Source: Rapana venosa (taxonomy: Eukaryota; Mollusca; Gastropoda; Neogastropoda; Muricidae). Taken from it: DNA of 64,000 bases. The stretch is from NCBI GenBank assembly GCA_028751875.1, contig CM054155.1, positions 9,156,082-9,220,081 of the forward strand, written 5' to 3'. The position numbers and the translations under genes are program-made. This document shows positions 51,120 through 60,504 of this stretch, in pieces; position 1 is the stretch's first letter; each line of letters begins with the position of its first letter. The notes under the pieces are model-generated. The model saw only the letters and a list, made by a program, of their open reading frames with translations, made no database searches and was not told where the DNA came from.

Positions 51120-51492
51120 TTGAAAAATTCTCTTGGGGAGTTCTTGCAAATTTCACTTAACTTCTAAGTCGCCCAAGATTTTTCTTTGGAGGCTTTCACA
51201 ACACGTTTAATTTGTCTTCTTGCGATTTTGTACTTGACGTAGTCCTCTTCTGTCTTGGTCTTGAACCAAGCTTTATATAGCTGCCTTTTTTCTTGATGGC
51301 TTCCTTCACCTCTTGGTTCCACCAAGCTGTAGCTTTCCTGTTTTTACCTCCACATTTCTTTGTCCCGCAAACTTCCCTTAAGGTGTTCAAGAGAGCTGGC
51401 TTGAAGGTGTCCCAGACTTGCTCCATGTTGAGAGGTGTTGTATCAATGGAGTCAAGTTTCACCTTGATAGCACTATGAATCTGTTCTTGCAC
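51120..51492 (-). pseudogene. LINE-delta linker between EN and RT
   Basis: 'MEQVWDTFKPALLNTLREVC', 'KKCGGKNRKATAWWNQEVKE' and 'AIKKKGSYIKL' form the standard WWN/W-F-D linker. The frame shifts at about 51290. Confidence 0.8.
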
Positions 51493-51551
51493 TTCTTTCT
51501 CTTCCAGTTTGAGGAGGTTGATCTTTTCAGGCTGGTTCTTCCTAGCAGTTG

Positions 51552-52420
51552 TTATTTTCTTCTTCTGAGTACTGGAGGATAGAATGACAGGCCTGTGGTC
51601 ATGTCAAGGTTGGCATTGGGGATGGCTTTTGAGTCTTTGATGGCGCAACGTGTTCTAGATCTTGCAAGTATAAAGTCAATTTGAGACGAGATGTTGAGGT
51701 CGTTCCACTTGTACCAGGTGTAAATTTGGGAGGCTTGGTGTTGGAAAAAGGTGTTGGTGATGATCAGATCATGCTCTGCACATAGTTCCAGCAAGTGGTT
51801 CCCATTGTAATTGCAAGGTGTTCTGTGGTCACTGTGGGGTCCAGGATGTTTTGTCCACGGGTTTCTTCTCTCACCAACTCTGCCGTTGAAATCACCCATG
51901 ACATACAGGTCCTCTTTGTCAGGGGTGCTGTTGATGAGGTCGGAGAGCTCTTGATAGAATGAGCCTTTCTCCTCTTCTGAGTACGAATCGTTACACGGGC
52001 ATATGCTTGGATATAGTAGACGATTTTGTTGGACTTTCTTACACCGATTTTAATCAGTCTTTCTGATATGTGTTCTGTACTCATGAGATTCTTTGCTATG
52101 TCTGGGTGTAGGATGAATCCCACACCATGCGTTGCTCTCTGGTCTTTCCTGACTCCACTCCAGATGAGAACAAAGTTTGAATGGATTTCTTTTGTTCCTT
52201 CTCCTTTCTTCCTAGTGTCTGAAATGCCCATGATGGAGATCTTTCTTTTGGTCATGAATTCCACAATTTCTGGTTCCTTGTTTGTTAGGCCACAGATGTT
52301 CCATGTTCCAATGTAGTCACTGTTCCTATCTCGATGTCCGTTTCCATTGCGAGGTCGTTTTCCGTTGGTATCCGTCCGTTTGTATCTCTTTTCAGTCTTC
52401 TTAGCGGTTGAGAAATCCAC
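51552..52420 (-). pseudogene. LINE-delta endonuclease (APE-type)
   Basis: Two overlapping frames (51764-52420 and 51552-51899). 'IGTWNICGLTNKEPEIVEFM' opens the EEP fold, followed by 'MGISDTRKKGEGTKEIHSNF' (catalytic Glu region replaced by Asp in 'ISDTR'), 'HGVGFILHPDI', 'VMGDFNGRVGERRNPWTKHP' (GDFN), 'LCAEHDLIITNTFFQ', 'TWYKWN' and 'SQIDFILA'. The terminal Asp-His motif is degraded near 51600. One frameshift at about 51900-51960. It would nick genomic DNA in an intact element. Confidence 0.88.
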
Positions 52421-52654
52421 TGTCGGCTTGCTAGGCCAGTCACAGCTTCACCAGAGCCCCGTTAGCCAGCTTGACCTGTTTCCGTTTCCCACGACGTGGA
52501 CGAGGGATTTAGACCAGTTGTATGCAATTCGTTGCCATTAAACTTGTCTGAAAGCTCTTTGGTTTTATCAAGAGAATCCACTGTCTCATTCCAGTACAGT
52601 CTGCAATGTGATGGAACCCAGCAAAAATTGAATTTTGAACTCTTTGACTTGATC

Positions 52655-52770
52655 CTCCATCTTTGCCTTCACCTTCACCTATGTCATAGTCTAGTAGATC
52701 ATTGGGGCACCACTGTAGCTTTTGTCACCAGCTTTTGTCTTGATGCGGTGCACCAAATAGTTGACTTTCC
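52655..52770 (-). repeat. LINE-eta 3' end fragment
   Basis: 'GCCTTCACCTTCACCTATGT' and 'GCTTTTGTCACCAGCTTTTG' align with 7155-7245 (3' end of LINE-eta). Only about 110 bp is present. Confidence 0.6.
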
Positions 52771-52782
52771 TTCTTTCTTCTA

Positions 52783-53005
52783 CTTTTATTCTTTTATTTT
52801 GAGGATAATGGAATAAGCACTCATGTGCTATTTTACATCCAGTTCCCGTGTGTCTGCAGTTTTGCAAATTTATCAACCGTTCCCAAAGGCACACAATGGT
52901 CTACTCTTCCGAAAAGCGGAACGGGTTTTAACGAGTGCGCAAGATGTTCTGCGTGCGTTTGCACACGGGACCTCGGTTTATAGTCTCATTCGAAGGACTT
53001 CAATT
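52783..53005 (-). mobile_element. SINE-A, 3' two-thirds
   Basis: Tail 'TTCTTTTATTTTGAGGATAA' to core 'CCTCGGTTTATAGTCTCATT'. It stops before the tRNA head. Confidence 0.85.
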
Positions 53006-53165
53006 TTCACCTCATTCTGCAGTTTATCTTGCCATTTTGAATTAATAACAAAACTAGAATGTTACGAAACCTCCCTTTTTGGAGGATGAAATGTACTTCA
53101 AAGCAGTTAAGACTGCATATATTTCTGCCATGAATATGGGGAAAATAGTTGCCTATATGTTTCTC
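53006..53165. other. Unannotated stretch
   Basis: No recognised repeat. Confidence 0.3.
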
Positions 53166-53281
53166 GTTCCTCGGTTAGAGCTCTGATGTTCATCAATGGT
53201 GAAATTTATGCGTAAGCGACACCCACCCATCCACCCCACCACCAATACCGTTTATTTAGCCGTATTCCGACTTGAAGGGGG
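53166..53281 (+). repeat. Family G dispersed repeat, copy 3
   Basis: 'GTTCCTCGGTTAGAGCTCTG' to 'GCCGTATTCCGACTTGAAGG', followed by a G-run (about 53277-53289). Confidence 0.65.
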
Positions 53282-53347
53282 GGGGGGGGATGGGAGAGGC
53301 GGGATATTTGCCTATAATTATAAAAGGCCTTGTTCATGTCTAAGTCA

Positions 53348-53640
53348 AGGGGACGGGACAGCTCAGTGGTCAGAGCACTCGCTTTCCTCCACCAGCCAAT
53401 GTTAAGCAGCGTCGAGCGTGGTTACCACTTGGATGGGTGACCGTTTGTGCACCTTGGCTTCAGTACAGTCCTCCCAATTAATCCGGCTGGAAATGAGTAC
53501 CTGCCTCTTTAAGGTCAGGGAAGGTAAAGCAGCGAGGGAGAGGAGATGGGCGCCGCCCTCAATATGCTGGCCCTAGAGAAGTGAGGTCTCTGACGCCTCG
53601 CTCCCCTATGACCGCATAGGTTATGGGACACCTTTACACA
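53348..53640 (+). mobile_element. SINE-C, full length: tRNA/5S rRNA hybrid head
   Basis: Starts GGGGACGGGACAGCTCAGTG, with the tRNA A box and D-arm at 53359-53376. The 5S-like segment is at 53402-53443 ('TTAAGCAGCGTCGAGCGTGG' then 'CTTGGATGGGTGACCG'), followed by the SINE-C body ('GGTAAAGCAGCGAGGGAGAG', about 53522-53541) and the end near 53637. From memory of animal 5S rRNA, the 42-base segment differs at about 7 positions. There is no classic tRNA B box in the head. Confidence 0.92.
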
Positions 53641-54002
53641 CTTTTTTTTTTACAGTCAATGTCACAGTTAGCTAATTTCTTTTCTCCATAGAGAAATGGG
53701 GGAAGTACTGGAAGGTGCGGGATAGGCCTACATTTATGCTATTTCCTGACATTAAAGCTTTCTGTATAATTCAATAATTATATAGGCTACAGAAGAGGCA
53801 AGTTCTTTGTTCTTTTAGGTGATCCTTGTTCTAGTCCTTGATAGAATATAATTATTATCTTGTCGTACAGAATTAGTAACAGCTAGGCTTTCGTGTGAGA
53901 TATTTCGACAGAGTCAATGTTTGTTGGTTTCAACAATGGGAGTATCAGATTTCTCTGTAGTGGCAAAGACTGGTATCTCGGAGGGGGGTGGGGGTGGGGG
54001 GC
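53641..54002. other. Unannotated stretch
   Basis: AT-rich, no recognised feature. GGGGTGGGGG words at 53980-54000. Confidence 0.3.
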
Positions 54003-54390
54003 GGAAAGGGATAGCCTGGTTGGTTAGAGTGTTGTGCATTGCGCTCGTGATCTGCTGACCCGGGTTCGAATCCCGTTCAAGGGGATATCTTCCCCTGAGT
54101 TAACATCAGTGCAGACTCCAACCCTCCCCCCCCCCCCCCCCCCCCCCCACCACACCACACCAAAAAAAGAGCTCTCCTGATAAAACTATAAACCGCGGCC
54201 CCGTGTTCGAACATGCACAGAACATCTTGTGCACACGTTAAAACCTGTTCCGCTTTTCGGAAGAGTAGGCCATTGTGTGCTGGTGGGAACAGATGAAACA
54301 ATTTGCAAAGCTGCATACACACGGGGACTGGATGTAAAAAAGCACATGAGCGCTTATTCCATTAGCCTCGAAATAAAAGAATAAATAAAA
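54003..54390 (+). mobile_element. SINE-A copy with internal C-run
   Basis: A box 'GATAGCCTGGTTGGTTAGAG' (with an inserted TG), B box 'CGGGTTCGAATCCCG' (about 54060-54074), C-run at about 54126-54148, degraded core 'CTCCTGATAAAACTATAAAC', then the normal 3' part and A-rich tail. Confidence 0.88.
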
Positions 54391-54429
54391 TTAAAAAATA
54401 AATAATTAAAATAAGCTCCGTAGCCTCTT

Positions 54430-55010
54430 TAACACGGTATTAGAAGCAGAAAACAATACACTTCCTGAGCATTCATAAAGTGTTTTCTTTTAACTTGCTT
54501 CTTTTGTTGTTCTGTGAATGCGTAAAATGCGACTTTCTTTGTGTTTTCATACACGTTTTAGATCTTTTGTAACCCAAGGCTTTTTATTAGAACAAACTGT
54601 GCTTTTGTTGCAAGGACACAATACACACTGACCAACGAAATCTAAGAACAAACTAAACCGGTAGGTGCATTCAAGTCCAAACACGCTTTATGAAGCAGGT
54701 CCCAGTCTGCGCTATCAGAGCAGCCTCGCAAAATAGCTATGCTGTCACCAGTCTGTTTCGTGTGGTCCTGACCATGGGATGAAGGTGCTGAAACGCTGAC
54801 TGGTACACAGGTGCTAACAGGACACAGCTGTGGTCGGGTTTTCCCTCGGGAGGCAATGGCGATGATTTATAGGTAGGTGCCTTTTACAGGCCAATAGCAC
54901 AAATCAAGGGTGTTATTTCCTGCGCGTGGGGAAGGTCATGTACTGTTCATAGTTCTTCGGTGTTTTGTTGAGTGATTATTTATTAAAGTCGCCCATTATG
55001 AATTTTGAAG
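54430..55010 (-). pseudogene. LINE-beta endonuclease/linker fragment
   Basis: Minus-strand reading parallels 11600-12150: the endonuclease end (about 54780-54960) and the linker ending 'EQQKKQVK' (about 54485-54510). Nucleotide-level similarity to 11640-12080 is obvious by eye ('CACTGACTGGTACA' in both). Multiple frame breaks. Confidence 0.75.
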
Positions 55011-55069
55011 AATGAGGATTACTGCATTAACGCTTTCATGAACATCCAATCTAGTTTTAGAATAAACTT

Positions 55070-55142
55070 TGCCTGGCCTCCATTGCCTCACCTTGCCCTG
55101 TCCTGCCCTGCCATGCCCCGCCTTGCCTTGCCTTGCCTTTGT
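55070..55142. repeat. (CCTTG/CCCTG)n pentanucleotide repeat
   Basis: About 13 units of CCTTG, CCCTG and CCATG. Confidence 0.85.
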
Positions 55143-55280
55143 GGTTGTCAATTCTTTATTTGTTTTTAACGCTTCTTTTTTTAAAAAAATAAACGCGTTG
55201 GCTTTATTGTTTATAGCTAGTCAACCGTACAAGAAATATTATACCTGGGCTGATCTAGCCACTCGCGCGCAAGTCAGGAA

Positions 55281-55286
55281 TATAAA
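55281..55286 (+). promoter_or_regulatory. Candidate TATA box
   Basis: TATAAA in the context 'CAGGAATATAAAGGCAGCC', about 30 bp upstream of a plausible start near 55311. There is no known gene to anchor it. Confidence 0.3.
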
Positions 55287-55310
55287 GGCAGCCAGCTATT
55301 GGCGTGTGTG

Positions 55311-55467
55311 GTGTCTCTGTCAGGTGTTCAATGTTTGGTTAAGTTCCGTGTGCGTGTGTGTGTGTGTGTGTGTGGATCAAATCAGAGGAGCTTAGTGTCT
55401 GTGTGAGTTTCTTGAAGCAGTGATCTTTTGTCTTGGGGTTTCTTTCATCGCCAAGCATACGTTTTTG
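55311..55467 (+). other. Candidate non-coding first exon
   Basis: It follows a TATA box by about 30 bp and ends at a strong donor 'TTTTTG|GTAAGTAT' (GT at 55468). It contains a TG repeat and no long frame. It could splice to the MYND exon on the same strand about 6.2 kb downstream. Evidence is positional only. Confidence 0.25.
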
Positions 55468-55561
55468 GTAAGTATCTGATTTTTGTAAGACCTGTACTGT
55501 ATGCGGTCTGATTCAGTACGTTTGTCTCAAACGTTTTAGCTTTATTTTATCATTTATTGTA

Positions 55562-55665
55562 TTTATTCTCTTATATCGAGGATAATGGAATAAGCCTTAT
55601 GTACTTTTTTTTTTACATCCAGTCCCCATGTGTATGCCGTTTTAGAAATGTTGTCATTTGTTCTT
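55562..55665 (-). mobile_element. SINE-A 3' fragment
   Basis: 'TATATCGAGGATAATGGAAT' to 'CATGTGTATGCCGTTTTAGA'. About 100 bp of the 3' end only. Confidence 0.75.
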
Positions 55666-55809
55666 TCAGAAAGATTATTTGATTGGTTGATCATCTTTAT
55701 TTCCAAAGGTAGCAAATAAGTATTAAAATACTTCTTTTTCTTTTACAATGGACCGTACCTGCTTATGGGCTTGCATTAAGTTTGACAAGATTAATAACAA
55801 TTTCAAGTA

Positions 55810-55940
55810 AGCTTACAGACGAGAGACAGACAGACAGACAGACAGAGATATTGAGACAGAGAGACAGACAGACGGGGACAAAGACAGAGAGAGACAGAGA
55901 CACAGAAATTGAGAGACAGAGACTGAGAGAGAGAGAGAAT
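55810..55940. repeat. (GACA)n / (GA)n microsatellite
   Basis: GACAGACA and GAGAGA units. The sequence before it (55666-55809) shows no feature. Confidence 0.85.
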
Positions 55941-56620
55941 GAATAATCTTTATTTTTCAAGAGTAACAGGTAAACATTCACATACTTTTTTTCATTGGGC
56001 CCTTGCCCTGATTAGGGACTATCAAAACATAACCAACAACAAAATAACCCCCCCAAAAAACAACAACAAAATAATAGCAAAACTCCCCCTCTCCTCCACC
56101 CCCTCCCCTTAAAGAGAGAGAGTTTTCGTATACTTTGTAAAAATAAAAAACAACAACAATGAAAAAGTTTCTAGTTGTATTTTAGCATGAATAAGATCAA
56201 ATCAATAAAGAACCTCATTTCTATACCCAAAACAGTAGTTTATTCATGTAACCCTCCAAAACGTTTTTTCTAGGAAAAGGGGAAAAGTTTAGGAGGTAAC
56301 CATAAAATTGGACACCAATGACCAAAGCGTGCACTCCTTGTAGTGTAACGCAAACGAAAATAGTGCCCAACACGTTTATCTGTTCTGTTAACTAAAAATG
56401 GAATGTTAGGGATTTTTGTTAGTACTTTATCTAATAAACTATTTTTAGTTTGTTTAAAAATTTATAGGTGTTTAGAAAATTTCAGTAGTAAAGGAAGATG
56501 CTAGAGTAGTCATATCAGCGTTGCGTGTTGTACTTAGTTTATGAGTTGGTGCTGTGTTGTTTCTGAACCAATAAATTGCATTTAAACCAAAGGAAGAAGG
56601 CGTAGGCTTCTTGATATTTT
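55940..56620 (-). mobile_element. Family H: probable LINE 3' end
   Basis: 55940-56040 matches 24431-24535 and ends AATAAAGATT on the minus strand. The adjoining 56040-56620 is AT-rich, with short frames such as 'NRTDKRVGHYFRLRYTTRSA' suggestive of a decayed coding tail, but no domain is recognised. Confidence 0.5.
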
Positions 56621-56659
56621 TGCTGAGTCATTTCCTGTCAAACTTGGAGACAGCTGACA

Positions 56660-56935
56660 GCACCAGCTGATGATGAGAGAGTTGACAGTCACAAGCTGAT
56701 GATGAGAGAGTTGACAGTCACAAGCTGATGATGAGAGAGTTGACAGTCACCAGCTGATGATGAGAGAGTTGACAGTCACCAGCTGATGATGAGAGAGTTG
56801 ACAGTCACCAGCTGATGATGAGAGAGTTGACAGTCACCAGCTGATGATGAGAGAGTTGACAGTCACCAGCTGATGATGAGAGAGTTGACAGTCACCAGCT
56901 GATGGTGAGAGAGTTGGCAGTCACCAGCTAAGACA
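56660..56935. repeat. 29-bp minisatellite, about 9.5 copies
   Basis: The unit 'AGCTGATGATGAGAGAGTTG' plus 'ACAGTCACC' is repeated almost perfectly head to tail, with AAG/CAG variants at the joint. There are no spacers, so it is not a CRISPR-like array. Confidence 0.96.
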
Positions 56936-57124
56936 GGTTTCATAGTTGGTCTAGAGGCAGCACATGTTGTCCACCCAAATGATTGGAGGCTATGACCTTG
57001 TTGTCTTTAGAGAGCACGAAAGGTCAGGAAACGTCCCATTGCCACCAAGGCATCTGTTGTCATCTTGAGTTAGCTTGATTGACATTGCCTATCATGTGAC
57101 CTCGATCCCATACCTGCTCCTCTT
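56936..57124. other. Unannotated stretch
   Basis: No recognised feature between the minisatellite and LINE-gamma. Confidence 0.3.
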
Positions 57125-57132
57125 TTCGTACA

Positions 57133-57770
57133 GTGCCTATCACAATTTATACCCGCTATCACGAAAATAGTAAACTCATCTCTTGTTTCATGAAATGTTC
57201 CATCATCTCTCAAAACTTCAATAGTTACACCTCTATTCAAAAAGCATACCTTGACCCTAACATTCTGAAGAATTGTAGACCTGTTTCCAACCTACCTTTC
57301 ATCTTTAAAGTACTTAAAAAGTAGTTCAATAACCACCTTCTCTCCAACAGTCTTCTTCCTGAGATTCAGTCTGCCTATCGCGTCAACCACAGCACTAAAA
57401 CTAGCCTAGTCCACTCCTTAAATACACTTCTACTTGCTTCTGACTCGGGGAAAATCTCCCTTCTCACTCTACTAGACTTATCTGCAGCCTTTGACACTAT
57501 TGACCATTCAATTCTTCTCTACCGTCTTCAAAACACATTCGGTGTTACTGGCACAGCCCTCTCCTAGTTCAGTTTATACCTCACTGACAGATTCCAGACA
57601 GTCGCAATAAACAAGATACAGTCAATACCTGCCAAACTGGAATGTGGTGTCCCGCAGGGATCAGTTCTTGGCCCTGTTCTTTTCACTCTCTATACTGATC
57701 CACCATCATATAAAATAAACCGTCATAATATCAACTATCATTTTTACACAGATGACTCAGACTCAAAGTA
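57133..57770 (+). pseudogene. LINE-gamma RT fingers and palm
   Basis: Core RT blocks read through with three in-frame stops: 'NCRPVSNLPFIFKVLKK', 'EIQSAYRVNHSTKTSL', 'ISLLTLLDLSAAFDTIDHSI', 'FSLYLTDRFQTVAINKI' and 'AKLECGVPQGSVLGPVLFTL'. The usual YADD catalytic box is Tyr-Thr-Asp-Asp here, directly followed by a stop (57768). The pattern matches L2/CR1-group elements. Confidence 0.88.
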
Positions 57771-58580
57771 GTGTTACACATAAAAATCTTCCCTCTTTCT
57801 TGACAAATATGGCCTACATCTTTCAAGATATCCCAAACTGGATGATACAAAACAAGTTACAGTTAAACGTAGATAAAACCGAAGCCATGATTGTAGGGAC
57901 CAAACACAAACTCTCTCCCATTGCAACAACTTCAAAAGAACTTGGCCATACATCAATCCCTCTATCCACTGCTGTGAAGTATCTAGGAGTTGTTATCGAC
58001 AACACACTCTCTATGCAAAAATTCATCAGACCTGCCAGTCGTGCTACTACCAATTACGGCGTATTATTGCAATTCGAAAGTACCTGTCCACTGATGCAAC
58101 ATCCAAACTTGTTGTGTCTCTCATTCTCTCACGTCTGGACTATTGCAATTCTCTTTTAGCTGGTCTGCCAGCAACATTTATCCACTCCCTTCAACGTATA
58201 CAAAACTCCGCAGCTCGACTAGTCCTCAAAAAGAAACAATCTGAACACATAACTCCTCTCTTGCGACCTCTCCACTGGTTGCCTGTGCCACAGAGAGTAA
58301 ACTATAAGATCAGTACCTTCTGTTACAAATGTCTCCACCAAACAGCACCCTCCTACCTCTGTGAATGTCTTCACCTGTACACTCCTTCTCGTTCCCTCCG
58401 CTCTGCTGCAGATACCTTGTGCTTACGAATACCTAGATTCAACTAATCCACTGTTGGCCATCGCTCTTTCTCTATTTCTGGTCCATCCATATGGAACGAC
58501 CTTCCTCTCTCTTCTCGACAAAAGCCTACATATGACACATTCAAATCCAGCCTCAAGACATATTTATTTCAAACCTAACT
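57752..58580 (+). pseudogene. LINE-gamma thumb and C-terminal domain
   Basis: Frames at 57752-58159 and 58114-58446 give 'LNVDKTEAMIVGTKHKL', 'VKYLGVVIDNTLSMQKFI', '[20 protein letters not shown]', 'HITPLLRPLHWLPVPQRVNY' and 'LYTPSRSLRSAADTLCLRIP', then out of frame 'SISGPSIWNDLPLS' and a terminal KTYLFQT. A single indel near 58025 and a stop at 58444 break it. Confidence 0.88.
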
Positions 58581-58655
58581 TTTCCTCTCCTCTTTCATCT
58601 CAAAACTTCCCCTGCCTTCAACAGCCAAAATGCCATTACCCTGCCAAAGCCTACA

Positions 58656-58699
<44 letters not shown>

Positions 58700-58770
58700 T
58701 GTGTGTAGGTGCATACATTTGAAATTTGCTTAAGCTTTTGATAGTTATTGGGTGCATGACTCTGTCAAGT

Positions 58771-58828
58771 CAAGTCAAGTCAAGGTCAAAAACACTTAAA
58801 TCATCCCATGAAGGGCAATTACACTGTA
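58771..58828 (-). mobile_element. 58-bp LINE-beta 3'-end insert in LINE-gamma tail
   Basis: 'CAAGTCAAGTCAAGTCAAGG' then 'CATCCCATGAAGGGCAATTA' interrupts the LINE-gamma tail between 'GACTCTG' and 'TGTAAGAATATG', which are adjacent in other copies (for example 34730-34745). The sequence equals about 9300-9345 (LINE-beta 3' end), with a (TTGAC)n tail on the minus strand. Confidence 0.75.
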
Positions 58829-58905
58829 AGAATATGTTGAATGCAAGCGCTCTGATTTGTCTTTGCAAGATATAGCGCTATACAAATTCCATTTATTATT
58901 ATTAT

Positions 58906-59165
58906 TATTATTGTTATTATTATTATGCCATCATTTAATGTTAAACATTTTAAAATCAATAAATCTTGCCAATGGACATTCAAAATGTGTCCTTTTCTTT
59001 GGTGGGAAAGTATTCTGGACCCTGTATTCTTGCTATGTACCCGGCCTGCCAAAGGATAGAGAGCCTGGGTCACACTAAGATGAGCATGATTATAAAGCGT
59101 AATGTGAACTAGGAGCAAGGAGCCTCCACACTTTTGTGACAATTTGGATCATCACAGAATAGCAG
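58906..59165. other. Unannotated stretch
   Basis: No recognised repeat or coding signal. Confidence 0.3.
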
Positions 59166-59189
59166 ACTGATTTATTTTATTTTTTATAG

Positions 59190-59595
59190 TATTATTCTAT
59201 CATTTATACCACTTTAAGTCACGGCAGATTTCTCTGCGTGAAATTCAGGCTGTTCTCCCCGAGGACAGCGTATTGCCACAAGAGCAGCGCCACCTATTTT
59301 TTTCCTGCCTGCAACTGTATTTGTTTCCCTTTCAGAGTGGTTTTTTCTACTGAATTTTGCCAGGGACAACTCTCTTGTTGCCGTGGGTTCTTTTACGTAC
59401 GCTAATTAATTATGTGTACCACACAGGACCTCAGTTTATCGTCTCGTCCGAAAGACTAGCACCCAGACCACCACTCATGGTCTAATGGCGGGAGAAACGT
59501 TCCGGGACCAAACGGGGATCAAACCACCGCACACTTCTGACCCGGACTTTCATTTTCTAGGCAGGTGCATTACCTGTAGACCATTGGTCCACTTA
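59190..59595 (-). mobile_element. SINE-B copy, full length
   Basis: Tail 'ATACCACTTTAAGTCACGGC', 'GAAATTCAGGCTGTTCTCCC', 'TTGTTGCCGTGGGTTCTTTT', core 'CAGTTTATCGTCTCGTCCGA' and head 'CCTGTAGACCATTGGTCCAC' (A-box region). Age-related substitutions but a complete layout. Confidence 0.9.
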
Positions 59596-59659
59596 ATAAA
59601 TCTTCATCTGCAAGGGTGACTAATAAGTATTAATGTTTTTGTATTGTAATTATTCATGT

Positions 59660-59720
59660 ATTCTTTTATTTCAGGATACTGGAATAAGCACTTATGTTCC
59701 AGTCTGCGTGTGCACGCTGA
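59660..59720 (-). mobile_element. SINE-A 3' end fragment
   Basis: 'TTCTTTTATTTCAGGATACT' and 'GGAATAAGCACTTATG' only. Confidence 0.65.
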
Positions 59721-59789
59721 CATATTTTTCCATGTAAAGTGGCTTTGTTTTCTTTTCTGCCCAAATATGTTTTCCACAATACAAAACCA

Positions 59790-60185
59790 ACTGTCCACAC
59801 CCTTCTCTGTTCCAGCATCACAAATCCTTAACCATATCCCCCATGAGGGTGCCGGGGTGGGGGTGGGGGGCTGTCAGTATAAATAGCATCCCCATCTTCT
59901 AGAAATTTGGGGCTAGGAATTCCCTCTTTTGTATCTCTCACTGTTTCTGCCTTGTTCCTTTTCTTCCCGTCACCTCCTTCTTGTCTATTCTCTGCCTACT
60001 TGTTCCATTCTCCTGCCTTTTTCCCAAAACAATTAGAAAAGAAAAACAACACTTCTTCCCCATGCCAAAGTCAGACGCGCTGGGTCTGACGTGTCAGGCG
60101 TTTAACCGCAGCACAAGGCGTTCTTGCTCATGTGACAGACAACAATATTTGATGTCTGAGTGTGCGATGAAGAAAAAGATTAACA
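59790..60185 (+). repeat. Family I copy, full length
   Basis: 'CTGTCAGTATAAATAGCATC' (TATA-like at about 59878-59885), 'TCACCTCCTTCTTGTCTATT', 'CCATTCTCCTGCCTTTTTCC', 'GCTGGGTCTGACGTGTCAGG' (inverted repeat), and 'TGATGTCTGAGTGTGCGATG' followed by AAGAAAAAG. Four copies are known in this window. It is non-coding and of unknown class. Confidence 0.78.
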
Positions 60186-60235
60186 GATAAACCCCCACAC
60201 CTTGCTGAAACGCAGGAAAGTTCTAAAACAGGCCA

Positions 60236-60500
60236 GGTATGTAAAGCACAAATGAATAGCCGGTAATTACCACTTTCGGTTTGACACTAAAATTTCCACG
60301 AATTCAGACGGACCTAAACAAGAAATTATGAGCAAAAAAAGTAAGCTTAAACTAAAGTGGTTTCAGGGATGTGTAAACCATAGATGAATAAGCCCTAATT
60401 ACCACTTTTGCTTTGACACTAAAGTTTTCATGAATTCAGATGAACCTAAACAATAAATTCTGAGCAACATAAAGTAATCTTAAATTAAAGAGGGTTCAGG
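60236..60500. repeat. 131-bp direct repeat, 2 copies
   Basis: 'GTAATTACCACTTTCGGTTT' (about 60261-60280) and 'CTAATTACCACTTTTGCTTT' (about 60392-60411) begin matching segments, with 'CGAATTCAGACGGACCTAAA' versus 'TGAATTCAGATGAACCTAAA'. Confidence 0.85.
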
Positions 60501-60504
60501 GATA

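Larger units (their letters stand above)
49400..52545 (-). mobile_element. LINE-delta, near full-length EN+RT retrotransposon
   Basis: Minus-strand order: N-terminal part (52420-52545), endonuclease (51552-52420), linker (about 51120-51492), RT (50030-51115) and C-terminal domain (about 49440-49960). At least five frameshifts or stops separate blocks. Related pieces lie at 41875-42990 and 45615-45895. The domain order and motifs are those of a widespread invertebrate EN+RT LINE. I do not assign a clade name. No ORF1 is visible upstream. Confidence 0.92.
57125..58905 (+). mobile_element. LINE-gamma (L2/CR1-like), most complete copy
   Basis: Begins in the region before RT ('DPNILKNCRPVSNLPFIFKV', about 57256-57315) and contains palm A 'LLDLSAAFDTIDHSI' (57469-57513), motif B 'GVPQGSVLGPVLFTLYT' (about 57646-57696), a mutated motif C 'YTDDSD' (about 57741-57760), the thumb and C-terminal domain (57752-58580), a (TG)n UTR (58660-58705), a 58-bp insert (58771-58828) and the tail to (TTATTA)n at about 58905. 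5'-truncated, with stops near 57325, 57567 and 57768. Confidence 0.92.

Noticed and set aside
53402..53443. A true 5S rRNA gene
   Set aside because: Only the 3' part of 5S is present. It is joined to a tRNA-like start and a repeated body, and the identical junction recurs at 28003-28044.
56660..56935. 29-bp direct repeats resembling a CRISPR array
   Set aside because: Units are head to tail with no unique spacers, in animal DNA. It is a minisatellite.
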